From Undaria pinnatifida (lineage: Eukaryota > Sar > Phaeophyceae > Laminariales > Alariaceae): a stretch of DNA of 64,000 bases. Shown one piece after another: positions 11,001-20,544 of this stretch. The DNA lies in contig JABAKD010000024.1 of NCBI GenBank assembly GCA_012845835.1, positions 7,777,103 to 7,841,102 of the forward strand. Reading direction: 5' to 3'. Under the pieces are notes generated by a model, which worked only from the letters and a program-made list of their open reading frames with translations, did no database searches and had not been told where the DNA came from. Made by a program: the position numbers and the translations under genes. How positions within the stretch are numbered: position 1 is the first letter of the stretch; each line of letters starts with the position of its first letter.

Positions 11001-14000
11001 ATTTGCGGGGGAATAAATTTCGGGCTTTTTACTTGACCCAGCCTTTATAATATTAGTATCGTCAGCCAACGCACAGCACTTCTGTGAATGCTAACCAACT
11101 AATCAACTACGGTGGTACTAGCTCACAGCTACTTTTGCCTAACCCATGCTCAGGGCGATATGGCCGTTCGCTTGGCCTTGGGAGAAACGCACTTGGTCAA
11201 GGAGAACAAAGAGTACTTCGAGAAAGAAGGGGTCGACATCTCCGTACTCGAGGGCGCAAAGGGCAAGGGTGGGGGAAGGGCCGCAGAAGAGCGCAGCAAA
11301 ACGGTCATTCTGGTTAAAAACTTGCCGTACAGTACCGAGGCGGCGGAGCTGGCTAAACGGTTCGGGGCCTTCGGAGATGTAAGCACGATAGCCATTTTCA
11401 TGTTTTTTCATGTTTTTTTTCCCCATCAAAAACCTTGTTTTTTTGGGGGGGACGTACGTAAAATACCTGGTACAAAATACTGTCAACGTAAGATCAAACG
11501 TGCTGTACCATTGCGCTGCCCTGATGGGTGCTACGACAGAGGTGCACCACTCTTTTTTCTTCAAGGCTCCTCAATTTGGGAGCTTAAGACCTCTCTAAGG
11601 CTAAAACTGATTCTTGGAGAGAATGAAACTGCTACCGGAAGAATAATCCCATGGCCTACGTACACAACGAGCATCAGACAAAAAAAATGGCCAAGAACAA
11701 TCCGATGGCCTACGTACACAATGAGAATCAGCCAAAAAAAAAGGCGAAGAACAACCCCATCGCTTACGTACACAACGAGAACCAGACAAAAAAGATGGCA
11801 AAGAACAATCCGACGGCCTACGTACACAACGAGGATCAGACGAAAAAAATGGCGAAGAACAATCCCATGACCTACGTACGCAACGAGAATCAGATTGAAA
11901 AAAAAGGTCGTTTTTTTCCCACTATAGTATTACTAGGTTAAGGAGCCCCATCATCCAGAAACAATTTTCGCCACAAAAAGGTATACCTCTATCGTTGCAT
12001 TCGTCCGCTCGCAATTGTTGTTGCCTGCCCTGACGACGTTGTTTTGGTATCGATGTTAGTGACGCATTTAAAACAGGGCGTATAAATTATTTATTAATTG
12101 ATTAATTAATTGTTGGTGGTGTTGGTTAATTAATAGTTATCTGGGGGAGACGATATATCCTTCCCCTCAAAAGAGTGGACTTTTATTACTGTCTTCTACT
12201 ACAGTAGTATTAGTTAATTAGGCTTCACGCCCTAAACTTACTACAGCACCTAATATTGCCGTCTCCCTTAGATGTGGAAGCAATGAAAAAAATCACCCCC
12301 CGCCCCCCCCCCCCCTGGCAGGATGCCGCTCACCCTTCATACGACTCGCCGAACACCTCACGGCGCTTCGCGCTTGGTGCGCGCGATGCCTTCCTGGTCG
12401 GTAAAAAGCCGACGTCCTCCGTCCGTCCCGACATTTTAGGAGTGCGGGGGTCTATGCTCATAAGATGATACAATGCTACGACAACGGCTAGCGCGTGAAA
12501 TGGCACGCGATTATTCATCGGGCTGTACTTTCGTGTTTTCTGAAAGACCTCAGATATGTCACCTCGAAGAATGTGGCCACCTGAGCGCCTCTATATTTAG
12601 TTCGATTTTTGCCGTTGGAGGAAACTAGGCTGTATTTTTCTCTATTTCTGTCGCACACAGATGGGGCGCGTTTTTATTCTGCCTCCGTCGAAGGACGTAA
12701 CGCGCATTGAATTCCTCGTATACTTTTTCGTCGTTGTTTTTATGATACATATATATATTGTATTTCTACTTTTTTTTTTTCCTCACTTGTTTGATTCTTT
12801 TTTTCATGTCGCTTTTTTTTCATCCCTTTTTTTTGCTACTGTTTGATTTTTGTATTGTTTCGAGCAGGTGGGGCGCGTTCTTCTCCCTCCGTCGAAGGCA
12901 GTGGCGCTCGTTGAGTTCCTGTCCCCGGGCGACGCGCGAAAGGCCTTCAAGAAGTTGGCCTACACGAGGTTCCAGCACGTGCCTCTGTACCTCGAGTGGG
13001 CTCCCGTTAAGGTATTTCCGACGTTCTGGCTGTGATGGGTGTGTATGTGGCTGTGTGGTCCACTGCTGACGCATGCTACTAATAGTACTATAATAGTACC
13101 TACACACAGCTTGCGAAGATGAGTTTCGACAAAATACTCGATCTCACAGCTGGAGTGTATTTCAATTTTACAGTGGCACTATAGTAATAGTAGTACTATA
13201 GTAATAGTAGTATAATAGTAATAGTACTATAATGGTAATATAATAGTAATAGTATTAAAATAGTAGTATAGTACTTGTAGTACTATAGTAATAGTAGTAT
13301 AATAGTAATAGTACTATGATGGTAGTATAATAGTAATAGTATTATAATAGTACTATAGTAATAGTAGTATAATAGTAGTATAGTAATAGTAGTATAACAG
13401 TACGGCAGGGACGCACCTGATTTTTTGTGAGGTATCGAGCTCATTTCAAGACCTCCACACCTCGCCCCAAAACTGGCTTGGAAAACAAAAATAAATGTCA
13501 ACGCGATTAACAACCCATCTCATGGCCTAGGTAGGTGGCGTCCACCCGTCCCCACCCAAGGCCCACATGATGGGGTACTGGGGCGGCCCTCAACAAGGAT
13601 GCAATGTGGACATCACCTGGTTCCGTCCCTAGCCGGCGTGCGTTATGATGAACAGGCGAATGCTTCCAGCCGTCTTAGTACTATTGGGGACTCTTGGGTA
13701 TAAATCGAATGAAAATGGTGTTCTAACGATATTGGGTGTTGTACCTAACGATATTGGGTGTTGTACCTAACGATATTGGGTGTCGTACCTAACGATATTG
13801 GGTGTTGTACCTAACGATATCGGGTGTTGTACCTAACGATATTGGGTGTTGTACCTAACGATATTGGGTGTTGTACCGAACGATATTGGGTGTTATACCT
13901 AACGATATTGGGTGTTGTACCTAACGATATTGGGTGTTGCACCTAACGATATTGGGTGTTGTACCTAACGATATTGGGTATTTTACGGAGGACCATAGTA

Positions 14001-17000
14001 ATTAGGACCCACGACGTACACAAATGTAGATATATGTACCTGTTTTCCCTAGCCATATCTGGTCCTGATCACCGCTGTGTACCCCCGCAAATAGCCATAC
14101 TTGATACTTGACTACGATATTACTTGCTTTCGTTGAGGAGCTCCCGTCACGTCATTCATATATGGTTTGCCCGACACCTGCCACGTACCCTACCGTAGCA
14201 GGTGTGTGCTGCATTAACAGTCTTCTTGATGTCCCTAAGCCTGGCGGAAACGGCAGCCTTGCGTGGAAGATGTAGCGTGCTTTGTAAGGGCGTGCCGACG
14301 ATGACGTAGTAACCAACCCCTGTGTTCTCGGTTCGCTGCTAACTCTGCTTCTTTCTCCGGCCGTACCTCTCTTCTTCCCTCACCGATTTTGTCTTCGCGG
14401 CTAGGCATTTGGAGAGACGTTCGAGCCTTCGTCGAAACCGGCGGCATTGCCAGCCTCAGACAAAGCTGCCACAGGAGAAGAAGGGAAGGTGTGTAAGGCA
14501 CAACTGTATTATCCGAACCCAAGTCCCAAAAGGGAGGTATGCGCCATCATGTGCTTCAGGCCGTTTCTAGCGACACATATATGTTATATGTGGTGACCTT
14601 TTTTTTGGCAAAATTGGCAAGATTATAAAAATTTGGATTTGCCAAAATAGCAAAATATTTTTTTGGTCGTTTTTTTGCTGCATAGTTCCGTGTAGTAGTC
14701 CTTCATTGGCGAGTGTACGGATTTTTTTGGTTTTCTTGTTGGCTCGTATTCGGATTTGCTGCTTCCGAGACTTGACAAACAAAAGTTGCCACAAACCTGG
14801 CAAGTTTAAATTGACAAGTTTTGTTGCATTGGTGGTGTGTCATTAGAAACGCCCGTACTCCCTGTTCGCGGCGGGTGACTCGTCTTTCATCGCAAACTAT
14901 TGAAGGATACTGAAGGGAAAGTTGACTCAAGTTTTACTGTTGTATTGCAGCTACTAGAGCACTGCTGTTTCATCATTTGTTTCGTCACATCGGACATTCT
15001 TGTTTACGCGGAAGTGCTGGAGGGTACGGTGTCCCACTCATTTTTTTTTTTAATTCAACAGTCAACTGTCAAAAATCAAAAGTCAAAATCCCGGAAAAAA
15101 ACAAATTTCAAAACCTCGTTATTTCACGACAAATAGTATAATATGCAAGGATGAAGGGGAAAAGTTCGATGTGCGCGCGCAGCGTTCGCGCAATTTTGAA
15201 CGGAACGGACGTTGCAGAGTCCGTTTATTAACGGAAGACGAAAAACGGACACATGCGATGGACGAAAAACGGACACATGCGATGGCCCACAGCGTAGCTG
15301 CGTAGAAAGATAGGACCGCAGCAGCTGCTGCTGTAGATACTGTACGTGGTACATATTGTACGTATTATAGCAACGTTGGTAGCTCATGCGCAGCTCTATC
15401 ACAGCTGCTACTACTACAGCTGCTGTACATGTAACACGTTCTGTGCCGTTCTGTGCTGTATACTACATACTCGTATACGTAGCTCTCTCTGAGCTGCTGC
15501 TGTAGGTACTGCACGTAGGACATACCGTACGTAGCAACGTTGACAGTATATGCGTAGCTCCATCGCAGCTGCTACCGCTGTACATATCACACATGCCTCT
15601 ATAGAATACTCGGCTCTCTGATCTTCTTTGATCTCTCTCCCTTCAGCAGAATTTTCGGAATTTTTTACAGATGGCAGTTTTCGACAAAGCCTGGCTGGCA
15701 AATGTTCTTCGGGGAGTCACCCTCTGATTTTGGGCACCCGTAACTCTGCTCGTACGCCGAATCTCGTGCCGGGGAAAGATGTGCGCAGATGGAAAGGCAT
15801 TGCACTGCGCCATCAAGCTTTCTAGAGTGTAAAATGTCCAAAGGCCACGCGGAGCTGAAGGCGGTACTGTTTTGAGAGTAGGGCGAATTGTCCCGCTTGC
15901 ACGGGAGCATTCGCACGTGATGTTAGTTAGGCATATGTAAAACACACTGTTCAAAATTCAAACCTCGAATGTAGGGCACGTGACACTCTTTCCCCCGCTC
16001 CCCTATCCACCATTAACGATGCCATTCCCTTTCCTGAGAACAGCATCCGTGACTTAGTTGATTGTCGGCTTGAAGGTGGATGATACTGAGAGACGCAGGT
16101 TGGTGGTAATAGACGCAAACGCAGAGTGGTAATAATAGATGCAAAGCGCTGCTCTTAAAACGCTCATCTATAAAATCCGCGTCCCCGTCGCTCGGGCCTT
16201 TACCCTTCGTTGGCGTCGTCGGCTTGAAGGTGGATGAGAAGGACCAAGCAAATAGTTGTATTTTTGAAATCCAAAAATAATGGCTTGGTTTGGATTACTT
16301 CAATTTCTCCCCGAAACAGACAACTAAATTGTCTCCCCGAACTAACGAAACAGTTATGTTTTTTTGGCATTGACGAATGTTGCATCCCCTTCCTCCCCTT
16401 CCTTGGCGTCCTCGGTGTGAAGGTGGATGAGGAGGACCAAGTCGCGGCAGGGAGCAGTGTATCGAGCGAACCGCTCACAATGTTCGTCAAGAACCTCTCC
16501 TTCTCCACCACAGAAGCAGGGCTGAAAACCTGCTTTGAGAGAGCCGGCCTTAGCGTGCGATCGGTTTCCATTCCAAGAAAAAAGGGCCAAGGCTCGAGCG
16601 AAGCCATGCTCAGCTCGGGCTTCGGGTTTGTGGAGTGCGCCGACCGGGGTTTGGTCGAGAAGGCCCTTAAGGTGGGTGGATGGGTGGATGGGTTGGTCGA
16701 AAAGTCTCTTTTAACCCTTTTGCCAGGTAGATCTTTTGGGGGGGTCAACTACCTGGACAATATCGTGCTACCTGTTATATTTTTGTTAGTGGGTAGATTT
16801 GTCGAAACTATCCCATGACGGGTGGGTTGGTCTGAAAAATCTGTTTTCTAGTGGATGGGTGGGTTGGTAAAAAAATCTGTTACGGTTGGTCGATAAAGTT
16901 GTTATACCCTTTGGGGATTTAACAAGGAAAACATGCCGAAAAAAACTCACATTACAGCATCGACCACGCGAGGCAGCCCGGGCAGCTGGGCCAGGTGTGC

Positions 17001-20000
17001 CCGGCTGACCGTATGATACTAATTCACTCAGAAGCTATCCAGTATCTTTGGAAGCCCGTTTGGGTTTTACAACGGTTCATGCCTCGGACAGATCGCCATG
17101 TAGATTATATAGATCACATAAATAATATAGATTCATAGATCATACAGATAATCTAGGTCATGTATCTGTCGTCATGGTATGTAAGCAAGCGTTCTGTGTA
17201 GTTTATATAGATCCGACGAAGGAAACGCGTCCTGCAGTAGATCAGTCAGATCATCTGGCTCCCACCCGGCAACATGATCTATAACCCATGCAGATCGTAT
17301 ATATATCAAGGATATATCTTCCCTGAAAATACAGATCACATAGATCAATAGGAGTCCGATCCGTCCAAGGTATGCAACAGCCGATTTGTACCTAGGCCAT
17401 GGGACTGTCATTGGGTTAACCTCACACTCGTTCTCATAGTCAGTGTTTTGGGTAAGCTCTTCAAGCTAGAGTAGCCTGCGCGAAGGCAGGTATTATCCTT
17501 GTGGTGCCATGCGTCAGTGGTTGGCAAACGCCGCCAGCGAGTGTCCCACGACCGAATCGCACCGTAAGGTTCGTATCATGCTCCACATGACCTTACGTTA
17601 AGTAAGAACTAACGTGTGTATCGCTTTCGCGTAGCTTGTGACCACAGCGCTAGTATCTCTCCAGGGCGAACGATGGGCACGGACACTGGATGTGCTGGGT
17701 GTGGATAGGTAGAAATAATGGTTTGATGGGAAGACCAAACTCTCACACATGTCGTCGTACGGCTGTGACGTTGTGTGATGCTCTTGAAATGCTCTTGTGG
17801 TGCTTTCGTGCACGGCGCGGATCCACTAGGGTACCACCGAACCGCGCCGTAACGTTCGTGCTGCATACGTGTGGTTGTAACGTTGTGATATCATCATGGT
17901 TGCAGAGCCTTCAGGGCACTATCCTCGATGGGCACGCGCTGGAGCTAAAGCGCTCGACCAAGAGACTCACAAAGACCTCTGCTGCACCGGTCGACGAAGT
18001 CAAGCGATCCAAGCTCATCATCCGAAATGTGCCCTTTCAGGTAAGCACTCATCTTGAGTATAGCAGGCGTCCACGTTGGTTTAGTGATTAACTTCGTAAC
18101 TGCTGAGGTCGATGTCACAAGTTCGAGTTCATCAAGTGTTTTTTTCTTCAAATATCGACATGCCGAAAGTTGCGAGAGCGCAAGTTGGCAACATTCGATG
18201 CAACTCTCGGCAAACACTGAGAATGCTGAACACCCTGCGCGATAAAAAATATTCAAAAGAAGACACGTGAAGCAATTGACAACGATGGGACGTATGTGAC
18301 GGGGGGGGAGAAGAGAAGACACCTGTGACGGCGGCCTCCGTGGTTTAGGCACAACAGCAGTTGCGACATAAAAGTAAATGTCGCTACCAGGTACAGGCCT
18401 TTTCTCGCCTTAACGCTGTGATCTGCCGACGGGGTAGCCGCGACTATCCATAGACCATTAGTTGTTCAGGCACAGCGGTAGCCTCTGTGCGGTGCTGCTG
18501 CATGCCGTCCCTTGCCCACTGCTGTGGTCCAGCCAAGCCGACGGGATAGAGCCATCCCACGGTGCCGGTTGCACTTTTGTAGCCAAAAAAAGGTATACCT
18601 GACCGGTTGAGCTCCTCAGGTGTGTGACTATCGGCTATTAACAGTATACTATTTTTAGGAGTATACTTGTTTCAAGACTAGCGCATAGAAGTGTTGGTCG
18701 GGTTGCGCAAACGAATGCCTTCGAAGTCATGACATGCTTCGGGTGAGATTTATTGAGCTCCTCATGTTAGGAGCTCAGAAATTTCTCAGAATGTGCTGAA
18801 CCCCTGGCGTGGGATGACTCGATAACCGCGAATATGAATAGACCAGCCGTGGTTTTCAGGCACAGCAGCAGTTACGGTATACGTTGCCGCTACACGTACG
18901 TAACTCCCATCGCCTCACCGCTGCGGTGTGCTGACGGGATAGCCGCGGGTATGTGTATACCACCGTCAACACCGGCGGCGTAAAAACAAAACGACGACGC
19001 AAAACCCACGACACAATGACACAGGAAAAACGAATACGTAAACCACCTGTGGGTTAGGCACAATAGCAATTTGTTGCGGTACGTTGCCACTTTCTCCCCC
19101 CGCCCACTGCTGCAATCTGTCGGCGGAATAATGCGGTGACTCTTATCCCGCGATGCATGTACACCACCAAACTCCTCTGCCCCCCCCCCCCCCCCCCCGC
19201 AATCAGGCTACTAAAAAGGAGCTGCGAGAGATTTTCTCTAGTTTCGGTCAGCTGAAGCGGGTGCGGTTACCGAAGAAGTTCGACGGTGGCCACCGAGGAT
19301 TCGCGTTCGTCGACTTCTTGACGTCACAGGTAAGTCGGGCGTCGTGGGCTATACGTCAAGAAGTACCGGGTGTGCTGCGTTTTTTAGAGATGTGTTGCTG
19401 CTTGGTGGTCCGTACAACAAGTACAATTATTTCCCTATGAATAGCCCAAACCGTGGTGGGACCTAGTAGTCTTGCCGGTGCCGGGGCAGTTGACCAGTCT
19501 TATCATTGCCCTGCGCAACACCGACTCTCGCATGGGCTGCTTGAGATGACCATCGCGGTGTTTTGAAAAAGCTACATCACCAGCGACGTCTTACTGTTAC
19601 GGAGATCTGAATGTTTATGGGACATACTAGAAGACGAAAAGGAAGGAAGAGTTTCCACCTTTCAATCAATCTCTCCTACCAGGTATGTCACGACTGCGTT
19701 CGTGTGGGCTTCTGCTGCGTGTACACGAGCCAGGCAACTAAATGTTCTCGAGTTGCAAGTATTAATACTACAAAACACTTCACAGGCCGAGAAGGGTGAC
19801 AACCGGTTTGTGTTTTTGTGTGAGTTCTGTGATTTCTGTTATTTCTGTGATTTCGGTGGTATCACAGTGAATTATTTATTTTTTTACATCATCGGGCTTT
19901 CTTCTATGACCTATACCCCAATGAAGATTCAATATTCCTCCCGCACGCTGCCATGCTCCGAACCCAACCCAATCCTTTCCCGGATGATGCTCGTATCGCA

Positions 20001-20208
20001 GGAGGCGCTCAACGCCAAGAACTCGTTGGCGTCGACCCATTTCTACGGGCGGCATCTTGTAGGGGAATGGGCCGAAGACAAGGAAGACGTGGACACGTTA
20101 AGAGCCAAGGCTGCGAGGGATGTGCGCGGCCCGGGCGACGGGGGTCGGCCCGTAAAGAAGCAAAAGGCTGGTGGTGATGGTGACGATTTCGCGGATATGG
20201 ACGGTTGA
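2179..20208 (+). CDS. MRD1: Multiple RNA-binding domain protein 1 (Mrd1/RBM19), complete, 12 exons
   Basis: Exons: 2179-2271, 3761-3898, 4146-5018, 7932-8089, 9827-9989, 11154-11378, 12868-13011, 14405-14488, 16423-16671, 17906-18040, 19207-19329, 20002-20208. All junctions are GT-AG and every phase agrees, giving 2,592 nt (863 aa plus TGA). Five RRMs match the Mrd1 order: about residues 7-77, 332-405, 514-595, 644-725 and 744-825. An acidic/basic, Lys-Glu-rich linker separates RRM1 and RRM2, and the conserved Mrd1 region with W-N-x-S-Y-V and [11 protein letters not shown] lies between RRM2 and RRM3. Mrd1/RBM19 is a nucleolar protein that binds pre-rRNA and U3 snoRNP and is needed for the early cleavages yielding 18S rRNA. 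Five RRMs resemble yeast Mrd1; human RBM19 has six. Introns of 0.25-2.9 kb carry SINE, MITE and satellite DNA and several exon relics. AATAAA at 20539 is a plausible polyadenylation signal. Confidence 0.93.
3120..3395. repeat. Interspersed repeat with GTTCCTCACATGAGG core
   Basis: The reverse complement of 3120-3240 matches 18690-18815 over about 120 bp, sharing ATGCCTTCGAAGTCAT, a GGGTGAGAT block and the palindromic CCTCATGTGAGG. A second, shorter copy lies at 3290-3395. Related fragments occur near 24545-24600, 38520-38600 and 43660-43720. Probably a non-autonomous element; class unknown. Confidence 0.55.
5260..5330. repeat. MITE-like family with CACTAATTCCAAGTA core
   Basis: A short element reading ACTACTGCAGAAATTATCTC then ACACTAATTTCAAGTA, followed by a GTGGATGCAGTTCTAAAGGGG-like end. 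Recognisable relatives lie at about 5890-5955, 6158-6215, 7770-7865, 9270-9400, 23180-23245, 23975-24045, 24300-24400, 24435-24490, 34635-34700, 41260-41345, 42140-42215 (reverse), 45210-45345, 48965-49030, 51100-51180, 56520-56605 and 62465-62555. It is the commonest repeat in the window, in introns and intergenic DNA alike. It lacks coding capacity. Confidence 0.6.
6733..7000 (+). mobile_element. tRNA-derived SINE, copy 1
   Basis: A tRNA-like head has an A-box-like TGGCGTATCAGGTTA and a B box GAGTTCGAGCCCC. A tRNA-unrelated body follows, ending GGGGGGGAGAAG then CACCTGTGAC. The body matches 18065-18335 block by block (GCGAGAGC, TTAGCAACACT, GCTGAACCCT, GCGCGATAAAAA). It sits in MRD1 intron 3. 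Two independent copies with an RNA polymerase III-type promoter support the SINE call. Confidence 0.6.
7932..9989 (+). CDS. MRD1: MRD1 exons 4-5: rest of RRM2 and inter-RRM conserved region
   Basis: Exon 4 (158 nt, phase 0 to 2) carries RNP1 (KGFAFIQF) and [10 protein letters not shown], the end of RRM2. Exon 5 (163 nt) begins by completing a Ser codon, then has YKEQKE and the W-N-x-S-Y-V-R-S-D-T-V block typical of Mrd1/RBM19, and ends GDILDRDE before gtgggc. The last 54 nt of exon 5 plus its donor are repeated as a relic at 10132. Confidence 0.9.
8795..8898 (+). repeat. Interspersed repeat with CTCCGGCGGATG and AATAAAGCTTAAGCTCACCAC
   Basis: About 100 bp conserved at three sites: here, 21430-21530 (reverse orientation) and 59078-59176. 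The conserved core runs from CTCCGGCGGATG through AAGCTCACCAC and CCACGTATTTTCA to GTGTGTCAATTTAACTC. It may be one end of a larger element. Confidence 0.65.
10132..10185 (+). pseudogene. Relic copy of the 3' end of MRD1 exon 5 with donor site
   Basis: These 54 bp match 9936-9989 (exon 5 tail) at 47 of 54 positions by eye and are followed by gtgagc, a good donor. The copy keeps an open frame ([18 protein letters not shown]) but has no acceptor-bounded 5' part. Intronic sequence just downstream (10246-10265) also resembles that before exon 6 (11080-11100), so the duplication included some intron. Confidence 0.8.
10292..11044. mobile_element. Non-autonomous DNA element with terminal inverted repeats
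   Basis: The left end (AGGCTGG then TTAAAAGCCCGAAATT) and the right end (AATTTCGGGCTTTTT then CCCAGCCT) are inverted repeats of about 40 bp with mismatches. The interior of about 670 bp encodes no recognisable transposase. It sits in MRD1 intron 5 between two similar intronic stretches, so it may have inserted after the local duplication. No clear target-site duplication was found. Confidence 0.6.
11154..14488 (+). CDS. MRD1: MRD1 exons 6-8: RRM3
   Basis: Exon 6 (75 codons) has [11 protein letters not shown], then [16 protein letters not shown], the RNP2 of RRM3. Exon 7 (48 codons) has [18 protein letters not shown], a degenerate RNP1 as in the family, and [11 protein letters not shown]. Exon 8 (28 codons) is a short low-complexity linker starting AFGETFEP. 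All are phase 0. The first 19 codons of exon 7 are repeated at 12661 with the reading frame intact. Confidence 0.9.
11651..11895 (+). repeat. 54-bp minisatellite, about 4.6 copies, open in one frame
   Basis: Units read [18 protein letters not shown] (18 codons) with a few substitutions and no stop over the array. It lies in MRD1 intron 6, starts after several in-frame stops relative to the exon, and has no obvious splice sites of its own. Treated as a satellite, not a gene. Confidence 0.85.
12661..12717 (+). pseudogene. Relic copy of the 5' end of MRD1 exon 7
   Basis: After a cacacag acceptor-like site the frame reads [19 protein letters not shown], against [18 protein letters not shown] in exon 7 (12868). 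The copy is 19 codons, with one extra codon and mostly conservative changes, then a GTATAC that could act as a weak donor. Most likely a decaying partial duplicate; use as an alternative exon cannot be excluded. Confidence 0.75.
13175..13410. repeat. TAG/TAC-rich microsatellite (AGTACTATAGTAATAGT-like)
   Basis: Simple-sequence DNA of interleaved TAG, TAA and TAC trinucleotides in MRD1 intron 7. No coding content. Confidence 0.9.
13723..13986. repeat. 22-bp minisatellite, 12 copies
   Basis: The unit CTAACGATATTGGGTGTTGTAC is repeated 12 times head to tail with only scattered single-base changes, in MRD1 intron 7. No spacers, so not a CRISPR-like array. Confidence 0.95.
15241..15595. repeat. 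Tandem duplications in MRD1 intron 8
   Basis: Two copies of a 24-bp unit (ACGAAAAACGGACACATGCGATGG) near 15240-15285 are followed by a diverged tandem pair, 15315-15430 and 15494-15595, rich in CAGCTGCTGCTGTA and GTACGTA. No gene is seen. Confidence 0.7.
16064..16251 (+). pseudogene. Two relic copies of the acceptor and start of MRD1 exon 9
   Basis: Exon 9 begins after TCGGTGTGAAG with GTGGATGAGGAGGACCAAG. At 16211-16251 the same junction recurs (GTCGGCTTGAAG, GTGGATGAGAAGGACCAAG), and at 16064-16087 a shorter copy keeps GTCGGCTTGAAGGTGGATGA. Both lie upstream of the functional copy and are not followed by an RRM-coding frame. Confidence 0.75.
16423..20208 (+). CDS. MRD1: MRD1 exons 9-12: RRM4, RRM5 and C-terminus
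   Basis: Exon 9 (83 codons) has [13 protein letters not shown] and RNP1 GFGFVEC of RRM4. Exon 10 (45 codons) ends RRM4 and starts RRM5 with KLIIRNVPF. Exon 11 (41 codons) has [19 protein letters not shown] and RNP1 HRGFAFVDF. Exon 12 (69 codons with stop) has [14 protein letters not shown], the conserved end of RRM5, then a short basic/acidic tail. Splice sites are gtgggt, gtaagc and gtaagt donors with cag or aag acceptors. Confidence 0.92.
17255..17345. repeat. Interspersed repeat with AACATGATCTA and ATATATC blocks
   Basis: This stretch matches 52285-52360: AACATGATCTA, then CCTGCAGATC- or CATGCAGATC-like sequence, then TATATCAAGGATATATCT and CCCTGAAA. It is AT-rich with several GATC-centred motifs, in MRD1 intron 9. 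Element type unknown. Confidence 0.5.
18065..18335 (+). mobile_element. tRNA-derived SINE, copy 2
   Basis: Head with A-box-like TGGTTTAGTGATTAAC and B-box-like AAGTTCGAGTTC, then a T-rich stretch and a body homologous to 6820-7000, ending GGGGGGGAGAAG and CACCTGTGAC. It sits in MRD1 intron 10, in the same orientation as the gene. A further 3' fragment may lie at 26720-26830. Confidence 0.6.
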
Positions 20209-20538
20209 CAGTGTGGATATGGTCGGCTGACGCTGCGGCGGGGTAGTGTGTTGCGGGACATTAATTAGCTGTTGCGCTTGCGTAACTTTCGTTTTCGCGT
20301 TTCGCATTTTTTTTCGCCGCAGGCGAAAAACATGTTGTTGAGGGTAAAATTCTAGACATCAGTGAGTAGTGTGGACGTACCGTAAGGTGCGTTCACTGTA
20401 TAGTATGACCGTGTGAGGCGTGGTGTTGTAGTGTGGAACGCTTTTGTTGCAAACGAGAGCTGGAGGCGTGAATTGGTCGCATGTGTTGCCTTCGACGGTA
20501 GTTTTTTTTAAATGTTTTTCTTGTTTACTGTAGTTTGG

Positions 20539-20544
20539 AATAAA
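20539..20544 (+). terminator. Polyadenylation signal AATAAA for MRD1
   Basis: Canonical AATAAA about 330 bp after the MRD1 stop codon, followed by a T-rich stretch. Inferred by position; cleavage site not determined. Confidence 0.4.

Noticed and set aside
13723-13986. CRISPR-like repeat array
   Set aside because: Units are contiguous with no unique spacers and lie in a eukaryotic intron.
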